Origin: Natronoarchaeum philippinense
GTDB taxonomy: Archaea; Halobacteriota; Halobacteria; Halobacteriales; Natronoarchaeaceae
Assembly: GCF_900215575.1 (NCBI RefSeq)
Contig: NZ_OBEJ01000001.1
Location: 558,001-622,000 of the forward strand
Reading direction: 5' to 3'
Length of the DNA stretch: 64,000 bases
Part shown: positions 58,813 to 64,000 of the stretch, in pieces
How the letters are laid out: every line of letters begins with the position of its first letter
Position numbering within the stretch: the first letter of the stretch is position 1
Notes under the pieces: generated by a model
Database searches by the model: none
What the model was told of the DNA's origin: nothing
What the model saw: the letters and a program-made list of their open reading frames with translations, nothing else
Position numbers and translations under genes: made by a program

Positions 58813-59802
58813 ATGCAGGAGTATCTGGATCTCGTCGACTCCGTCCTCTCGGAGGGCACCTACAAGCCCAACCGGACGGGCGTCGACACCGTCTCGGCGT
58901 TCAGTCGCCACTACGAGGTCGACCTCCAAGAGGGGTTCCCGCTGCTGACGACCAAGCAGATGGACGGCTACCGGTGGAACTCGCTGATCCACGAGTTCCT
59001 CTGGTATCTCTCGGGCGAGGAACACATCCGGACGCTGCGCGAGGAGACCGGCATCTGGGACGCGTGGGCCGACGAGGAGGGACGACTCGACACCGCCTAC
59101 GGCCGCTTCTGGCGACGGTTCCCCTACCCCGACGAGGGGCTCGACGGGGAGACGTGGCCCGACGACGACCACCGCTGGGTCAACGAGGACGAGCGGACGT
59201 TCGACCAGATCAAGTACGTGCTCGACACCTTGGAGGAGAACCCCCACTCCCGCCGGATGGTCGTCAACGCGTGGCATCCCGCGAACGCGACCGTCTCGAC
59301 GCTCCCGCCGTGTCACTACACCTTCGTGTTTAACGTCCAAGGCGACCGGCTGAACGTGCATCTCACCCAGCGTTCGGGCGACATCGCGCTCGGCGTTCCC
59401 TTCAACATCGCCGCCTACTCGCTGCTGGCGACCGCGATCGCCCAGCGGACCGACTTCGAGGTCGGCAAGTTCGCCCACACCGTCGTCGACTCGCATATCT
59501 ACTGCGGCAAGGGCGACCGGGGCGCGTGGTACGAGGAGAACCTCCCGGCGCTCCGTGAGCGCCTCGACGCCGTCGAGGCAGACGAGGAGTACCGCGACGT
59601 GAAGGCGTGGCTCGAAGCGACCGCGCCCGAGGGCGAGGGGTACGACCACGTTCCGGGCCTGCTCGAACAGCTCGCCCGCGACCCGCTCGACCGACCGGAG
59701 ATCCACGTCGCCGACAAGCCCCTCGACGAGTTGGCGTACGAGGATATCGAACTGCGGGACTACGAATCGCATTCCGGAATCTCGTTCAAGGTGGCCGAAT
59801 AG
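58813..59802 (+). CDS. thyA: Thymidylate synthase (ThyA)
   Basis: Makes dTMP from dUMP with methylene-tetrahydrofolate. The 329-residue protein has KPNRTGVDT and WYLSG near the start, the nucleophile Cys167 in STLPPCHYTF, RSGDIALGVPFNIAAY and HIYCGK. The family motif is complete. An internal insertion around 105-135 and an acidic stretch near 255-300 make it longer than the bacterial enzyme (about 264). Its stop abuts the folA start, so both enzymes of the dTMP cycle are made together. Confidence 0.96.
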   Translation: MQEYLDLVDSVLSEGTYKPNRTGVDTVSAFSRHYEVDLQEGFPLLTTKQMDGYRWNSLIHEFLWYLSGEEHIRTLREETGIWDAWADEEGRLDTAYGRFWRRFPYPDEGLDGETWPDDDHRWVNEDERTFDQIKYVLDTLEENPHSRRMVVNAWHPANATVSTLPPCHYTFVFNVQGDRLNVHLTQRSGDIALGVPFNIAAYSLLATAIAQRTDFEVGKFAHTVVDSHIYCGKGDRGAWYEENLPALRERLDAVEADEEYRDVKAWLEATAPEGEGYDHVPGLLEQLARDPLDRPEIHVADKPLDELAYEDIELRDYESHSGISFKVAE

Positions 59803-60333
59803 ATGGAACTGGTCGTGATCGCAGCAGTCGCAGAAAACGGCGTCATCGGCGTCGACGGCGAGATGCCGTGGCACATCCCCGAGGATCTGGCCCACTTCAA
59901 GCGCGCGACGACCGAACATCCCGTGATCATGGGTCGGGTGACCTACGAGAGCATCATCGACGATCTCGGGGGGCCACTCCCTGACCGGCCGAACATTGTA
60001 CTCAGCCGCAGCGGCGTCGACGCCCCCGAGGGCGTGGCCGTCGTCGAGAGTGCGGAGGCCGCGCTCGACGCCGCCGCCGAACGGATCGAAGCGGCGGACT
60101 CGGCGTCCGACGAGCCCGTCTTCGTGATCGGCGGCGCGACGGTGTACGAGCAGTTCCTCCCCGATGCCGACCGCCTGCTGCTGACTGAGATCCGCGAGCG
60201 CTACGACGGCGACACGTACTTTCCCGACTGGGACCGCCGGCTCTGGACCGAACTGGCCCGCGACGAGCGCGACGGCTTCGCGTTCGTCGAGTACGCAACC
60301 GAGGGCGACGTAGCGCCGGCGTTCGTGGAGTAG
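59803..60333 (+). CDS. folA: Dihydrofolate reductase
   Basis: Reduces dihydrofolate to tetrahydrofolate with NADPH, regenerating the cofactor used by ThyA. The 176-residue protein has VIAAVAENGVIGVDGEMPWHIPEDLAHFK (the Met20-loop region and the acidic substrate contact), VIMGRVTYESI, RPNIVLSRSG and VIGGATVYEQFLP. The start codon follows the thyA stop directly. Such a thyA-folA pair is known in haloarchaea. Confidence 0.96.
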   Translation: MELVVIAAVAENGVIGVDGEMPWHIPEDLAHFKRATTEHPVIMGRVTYESIIDDLGGPLPDRPNIVLSRSGVDAPEGVAVVESAEAALDAAAERIEAADSASDEPVFVIGGATVYEQFLPDADRLLLTEIRERYDGDTYFPDWDRRLWTELARDERDGFAFVEYATEGDVAPAFVE

Positions 60334-60446
60334 TCCGGTCGCGGCGGCCGCGCCGCGGCGTCGAGACGCCGCTGTGGGGGCGCCGTCGACGGCGTGGAAC
60401 TTCCGATGAGGACGACCTTTTACCGCCGACAGTCCTACGTCGACCC

Positions 60447-62579
60447 ATGAGCGACACCCCCACCGAACGCAACCGGCTCGACGAGGAGGAGAGCCCGTAT
60501 CTCCGCCAGCACGCCGACAACCCCGTCAACTGGCAGCCGTGGGACGAGCAGGCCTTGGAGGCCGCCCGCGAGCGCGACGTGCCGATCTTCCTGTCGGTCG
60601 GCTACTCGGCGTGTCACTGGTGTCACGTCATGGAAGAGGAGAGCTTCGAGGACGAGGCCGTCGCCGAGCAGCTCAACGAGAACTTCGTCCCGATCAAGGT
60701 CGACCGCGAGGAGCGCCCGGATCTCGACTCGGTGTATCAGACGGTCTGCCAACTCGTCAGCGGCCGCGGCGGCTGGCCGCTTTCGGCGTGGCTGACGCCC
60801 GACGGGAAGCCGTTCTACATTGGCACCTACTTCCCTAAGGAGCCAAAGCGCGGCGCGCCCGGCTTCACGAACCTGCTGGACAACATCGCAAACTCGTGGG
60901 GCGAGGACCGCGAGGAGATGGAGAATCGCGCCGAACAGTGGACTCGTGCCGCCAAGGGCCAACTGGAGGAGACGCCGGACCAGCCCGGCGACCGCCCCGA
61001 GGAAAGCGCCCTGACCGACGCGGCCAGCACGGCCGTCAGGGCGGCCGACCGCGACCACGGTGGCTTTGGCTCCGACGGGCCGAAGTTTCCCCATCCCGCC
61101 CGCGTCGACCTCCTCCTGCGCGCCTACGACCGGACGGGCGACGACGCCTACCGCGAGGTCGCCGTCGAGACGCTCGACGCGATGGCCGACCGGGGGATGT
61201 ACGACCACGTCGGCGGCGGGTTCCATCGCTACGCGACCGACCGCGAGTGGATCGTGCCCCACTTCGAGAAGATGCTGTACGACAACGCCGAACTCCCGCG
61301 AGCGTATCTGGCGGGCTATCAGGCCACCGGCGAAGACCGATACGCCCGCGTCGCCGAGGACACGTTCGAGTTCGTCGAGCGCGAACTGACCCACTCTGAC
61401 GGCGTCGACGACCGAGAGCACGGTGGCTTCTACAGCACGCTCGACGCCCAAAGCGAGGGCGAGGAAGGGACGTTCTACGTCTGGACGCCGGAGGACGTGC
61501 GCGAAGCAGTCGACGACGAACTGGCCGAGTTGGCGATCGACCGCTTTGGCGTCACCGACTCGGGCAACTTCGAGGGATCGAACGTGCTCACGCTCGCCAG
61601 AAGCGTCGAGATGATCGCCGACGAGCACGACATCGCCGAAGACGAAGTGCGCGATCGGCTGGAGCGTGCCCGCCAACAGCTCGCCGACGCCCGCGAGGAG
61701 CGCGTCCGGCCGCGCCGCGACGAGAAGATCCTCGCCGGCTGGAACGGGCTGATGATCGCCGCACTCGCGGAGGGCGGGCTGGTGCTCGACGACCGGTGGA
61801 CGGAACTGGCCGAGGACGCGCTGGCGTTCGTCCGCGAACAGCTCTGGGACGCCGACGCCGGGCAGCTATCGCGGCGATACAAAGACGGAGACGTTCGGAT
61901 CGACGGCTACCTCGAGGACTACGCGTTCCTCGCCCGGGGCGCGTTCGCCCTCTACCAGACGACCGGCGAAGTCGACCATCTCGCGTTCGCGCTCGATCTG
62001 GCCCGCCAGATCGAACGGGAGTTCTGGGACGCCGAGGCTGGGACGATCTACTACACGCCGGCGAGCGGCGAGGAACTCGTCACCCGACCACAGGAACTGC
62101 GCGACCAGTCGACGCCGTCGAGTCTCGGCGTCGCCGTCGAGGTGTTGCTCTCGCTGGATCACTTCGTCGGCCACGACCGGTTCGCCGAGATCGCCGAGAC
62201 GGTGCTCGGAACCCACGGCCAACGCACGACTTCCAGCCCGATGGAGTACACGTCGCTGGTGCTGTGTGCCGACCGACTCCACACCGGTTCGCTCGAACTG
62301 ACTGCCGCCGGCGACGGGTTGCCGGCGTCGTGGCACGACCGCCTCGCCGAGACGTACCTTCCCGATCGACTGCTGGCGCCGCGTCCGGCGACCGACGACG
62401 AACTCGACGAGTGGCTCGACGAGTTGGATCTCGACGAGGCGCCGCCGATCTGGGCCGACCGCGAGCACGTCGACGGCGAGCCGACGCTGTACGCCTGTCG
62501 CTCCTTTACCTGTTCGCCGCCGGTCCACGGCATCGACGAGGCCCTAGAGTGGGCTGAAGATCTGGCGCCGGACGCCTGA
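60447..62579 (+). CDS. DUF255 thioredoxin-domain protein (YyaL/SSP411-like)
   Basis: A 710-residue protein with an N-terminal thioredoxin-like DUF255 domain (about 1-165: SPYLRQHADNPVNWQPW, then the redox-like CHWCH at 56-60 in GYSACHWCHVMEEESF) and a large (alpha/alpha)6-barrel region (about 190-700, with GIYDHVGGGFHRYATD-like MYDHVGGGFHRYATDREW and PHFEKMLYDNA). Homologues exist in all domains (SSP411/Spata20). The barrel resembles N-acylglucosamine epimerase/glycoside hydrolase folds. The function is not established. Confidence 0.92.
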   Translation: MSDTPTERNRLDEEESPYLRQHADNPVNWQPWDEQALEAARERDVPIFLSVGYSACHWCHVMEEESFEDEAVAEQLNENFVPIKVDREERPDLDSVYQTVCQLVSGRGGWPLSAWLTPDGKPFYIGTYFPKEPKRGAPGFTNLLDNIANSWGEDREEMENRAEQWTRAAKGQLEETPDQPGDRPEESALTDAASTAVRAADRDHGGFGSDGPKFPHPARVDLLLRAYDRTGDDAYREVAVETLDAMADRGMYDHVGGGFHRYATDREWIVPHFEKMLYDNAELPRAYLAGYQATGEDRYARVAEDTFEFVERELTHSDGVDDREHGGFYSTLDAQSEGEEGTFYVWTPEDVREAVDDELAELAIDRFGVTDSGNFEGSNVLTLARSVEMIADEHDIAEDEVRDRLERARQQLADAREERVRPRRDEKILAGWNGLMIAALAEGGLVLDDRWTELAEDALAFVREQLWDADAGQLSRRYKDGDVRIDGYLEDYAFLARGAFALYQTTGEVDHLAFALDLARQIEREFWDAEAGTIYYTPASGEELVTRPQELRDQSTPSSLGVAVEVLLSLDHFVGHDRFAEIAETVLGTHGQRTTSSPMEYTSLVLCADRLHTGSLELTAAGDGLPASWHDRLAETYLPDRLLAPRPATDDELDEWLDELDLDEAPPIWADREHVDGEPTLYACRSFTCSPPVHGIDEALEWAEDLAPDA

Positions 62580-62600
62580 TCGGGGCCGCCGACCCCGCCA

Positions 62601-63767
62601 TCACCCGGCCGAATCGGACACATCAGACAGGCCGTCGGCGTCGTCGCCGGAGCCCTCTGTCGGCGTCGAAGTCGCCGCCGGCGGCTCGTTAACTTCGCCG
62701 TCGGCGTCGTCCACGGAGGGCCCCGTCACAGTCTGTTCGGCTGGCGTCGTCCCGGCCTGTTCAGCCGGTTTCTCGATCAGTCGGTCGTACTCCTCGACGT
62801 AGGTCCTGACGGTCGCGGTGAAGACGCCGAGCACGACCGGGCCGACGAACAGGCCGACGAAGCCGAGCACGTAGACGCCGCCGAACACGCCGAGCAAGAT
62901 CAGCCCGGGATTGAGGTTCGCGCGCCGGTCGATCACGATCGGACGGACGAAGTTGTCGACCGAACTCACCACGAGTAGGCCGTATGCCGCGAGCAACAGG
63001 CCGTCTGCGGTGGCCCCGATCGCAAGCAGGTACGCCGACGCCGCGCCCCAAACTGCGAACGCGCCGATCAGCGGTAGGAGGCCGAGAATGATCATCACGA
63101 ACGTCCAGAACGCGACCTTCGGGATGCCGGCAACCCACAGGCCGACGCCGCCGACGAGTCCCTGAAAGACCGCGACGAGGATGTGGCCGATCACGACGCC
63201 CCACGTCGTCTGTTCGATCTGGTCGTACAACTCCTCGGAGACCGGCTCCGCAAGCGGCGAGTGCTCCATCGTCCACTCGACGAGATCGGGACCGTCCCGG
63301 AGCGCGTAGTAGACGAGGAAAAACAACAGGCCAAATCCCATCCCCGTGTGCATCGCCGTGGCGAACACGTCACCGACGCTCCCCGTCAGCAGGTCGATGC
63401 CGTCCTGCCCCGCCGATCGGAGGTGCGGTTCCAGCGCCACGTCGAGGCCGAACTGCTCGGCGAGCGACGCCTCGATCGCGGCGATCTGGAGGTCGATATT
63501 ACCCCGCGCCAGCGAACGCATATCGCGGACGAGACGGATGCCGACGTACGCCAGCGGCACTACCACGACGAGAACCGACGACAGAATCAACAGGACCGCG
63601 GACGTACGGCCGCCGACGCGCGGCGTGAGGCGCCGATGAAGCGGCGAGAGCAGGTACGCGAGCACCGCCGCCCCGAGCACGAACTCGACGAACGGCAGGA
63701 CGACGACGAACGCGACGATCGCAGAGGCGGCGATACAGGCGAGCAAGAACCCCTGCTGTCGAGTCAT
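62601..63767 (-). CDS. AI-2E family transporter (TqsA/YdiK-like permease)
   Basis: A 388-residue membrane protein with about eight helices. Family signs are the N-terminal paired helices FLLACIAASAIVAFVVVLPFVEFV, the YLLSPLHRRL loop, a large soluble segment (about 80-165), ILGLLPLIGAF and the C-terminal helices VGLFVGPVVLGVF. Members export autoinducer-2 or act as Na+/H+ antiporters in some organisms. A polar C-terminal tail rich in Glu, Ala, Thr and Asp is added here. The start at 63767 (MTRQQGFLL) places helix 1 at the N-terminus. Confidence 0.88.
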   Translation of the reverse strand: MTRQQGFLLACIAASAIVAFVVVLPFVEFVLGAAVLAYLLSPLHRRLTPRVGGRTSAVLLILSSVLVVVVPLAYVGIRLVRDMRSLARGNIDLQIAAIEASLAEQFGLDVALEPHLRSAGQDGIDLLTGSVGDVFATAMHTGMGFGLLFFLVYYALRDGPDLVEWTMEHSPLAEPVSEELYDQIEQTTWGVVIGHILVAVFQGLVGGVGLWVAGIPKVAFWTFVMIILGLLPLIGAFAVWGAASAYLLAIGATADGLLLAAYGLLVVSSVDNFVRPIVIDRRANLNPGLILLGVFGGVYVLGFVGLFVGPVVLGVFTATVRTYVEEYDRLIEKPAEQAGTTPAEQTVTGPSVDDADGEVNEPPAATSTPTEGSGDDADGLSDVSDSAG

Positions 63768-63847
63768 GACAGGTCGTTGTTCCGGCGGGGGTAAAAAGGT
63801 CGGTCTCGCGCGTGCGTGGTTCGGCGCCGCGGCCAACTACACGAAAG

Positions 63848-63859
63848 TTTAATATTTAT
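63848..63859 (+). promoter_or_regulatory. TATA box of the MTH865-like gene
   Basis: tttaatatttat is centred about 26 bp before the ATG at 63880, a strong promoter for a nearly leaderless message. Confidence 0.65.
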
Positions 63860-63879
63860 CGCCACACGAGTGTTCCCAC

Positions 63880-64000
63880 ATGGCAGACAAAGCCGAACTC
63901 CGAGAACAGATGATCGACGCCTTCGAAGGTGCTGACTACCCGATCTCCAGCCCGATGGACCTCGTCCCCGCGCTGCCGAACGGTCCGGGAACCCGCTTCG
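63880..64000 (+). CDS. MTH865-like family protein, N-terminal part
   Basis: The first 40 residues of a small protein that continues past the window. The sequence AELREQMIDAFEGADYPISSPMDLVPALPNGPGTRF matches the archaeal MTH865-like family (EF-hand-like fold of about 80-90 residues, no known function) as I remember it. Start at 63880, directly after a strong TATA box. Confidence 0.75.
   Translation, partial: MADKAELREQMIDAFEGADYPISSPMDLVPALPNGPGTRF

Overview
This window comes from a halophilic archaeon of the class Halobacteria. The evidence is high GC, very acidic proteins, archaeal TATA boxes 24-34 bp before mostly leaderless starts, and archaea-specific genes: a 20S proteasome beta subunit with propeptide, fibrillarin and Nop5, aMBF1, RNase J, archaeosortase A, the archaeal mevalonate branch with isopentenyl phosphate kinase, a CDP-archaeol-type transferase, HalOD1 domains, HTH_10 and TrmB regulators. 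No rRNA or CRISPR array was seen. One tRNA (Leu, GAG) is present. The genus cannot be fixed from the sequence alone.

0-8 kb: the end of a superoxide dismutase gene, a PadR regulator, triosephosphate isomerase, aMBF1, an overlapping group (phospholipid synthase, AK6/Fap7-like kinase, hisC), two poorly characterised haloarchaeal proteins, and a tryptophan synthase beta gene without trpA or trpC. 8-13.4 kb: a three-gene ABC exporter operon whose middle gene fuses an ABC-2 permease to a PrsW intramembrane protease through a long Gly/Ser/Asp spacer, then a DoxX/HxlR divergent pair with clear candidate operators. 13.6-21 kb: housekeeping genes (tyrS, birA, an amidohydrolase, an HD phosphohydrolase, psmB, UPF0212, a CBS regulator, DUF502).

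21-24 kb is the most accessory-looking part: a 0.9 kb gene-poor, AT-richer stretch with a long inverted repeat, then a DUF5805 protein translationally coupled to a tyrosine recombinase, then 0.34 kb of repeat-bearing intergenic DNA. 24-29.3 kb holds isoprenoid genes (prenyl diphosphate synthase, isopentenyl phosphate kinase, mevalonate kinase) with RNase J. 29-33 kb carries a Tat lipoprotein metzincin, a membrane J-domain protein, archaeosortase A and a phosphoesterase. 33-43 kb is rich in regulators (HTH_10, HalOD1 twice, histidine kinase, TrmB) and includes a threonine-synthase-like protein that lacks the PLP lysine, plus the fibrillarin-Nop5 C/D RNP pair. 42.4-43.6 kb encodes an HTH-nucleotidyltransferase/HEPN toxin-antitoxin-like pair with a perfect palindrome just before its start.

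43.7-51.3 kb: an MFS transporter, a second ABC exporter, a GNAT-zinc ribbon protein, DUF420, a winged-helix regulator and an XPB-like helicase. 51.4-51.8 kb contains tRNA-Leu(GAG), whose 3' end and flank have been tandemly copied and decorated with micro-hairpins. 52-64 kb: sucCD, a hydrolase, small membrane and acyltransferase genes, purD, the thyA-folA thymidylate pair, a DUF255 thioredoxin-fold protein, an AI-2E-type permease and the start of an MTH865-family gene.

The strongest leads for something new are the lysine-less threonine synthase paralogue, the ABC permease-PrsW fusion exporter, the nested inverted repeats touching the start of the HalOD1 gene at 34995, the self-operator of the HTH-MNT/HEPN pair, and the tRNA-Leu duplication scar.
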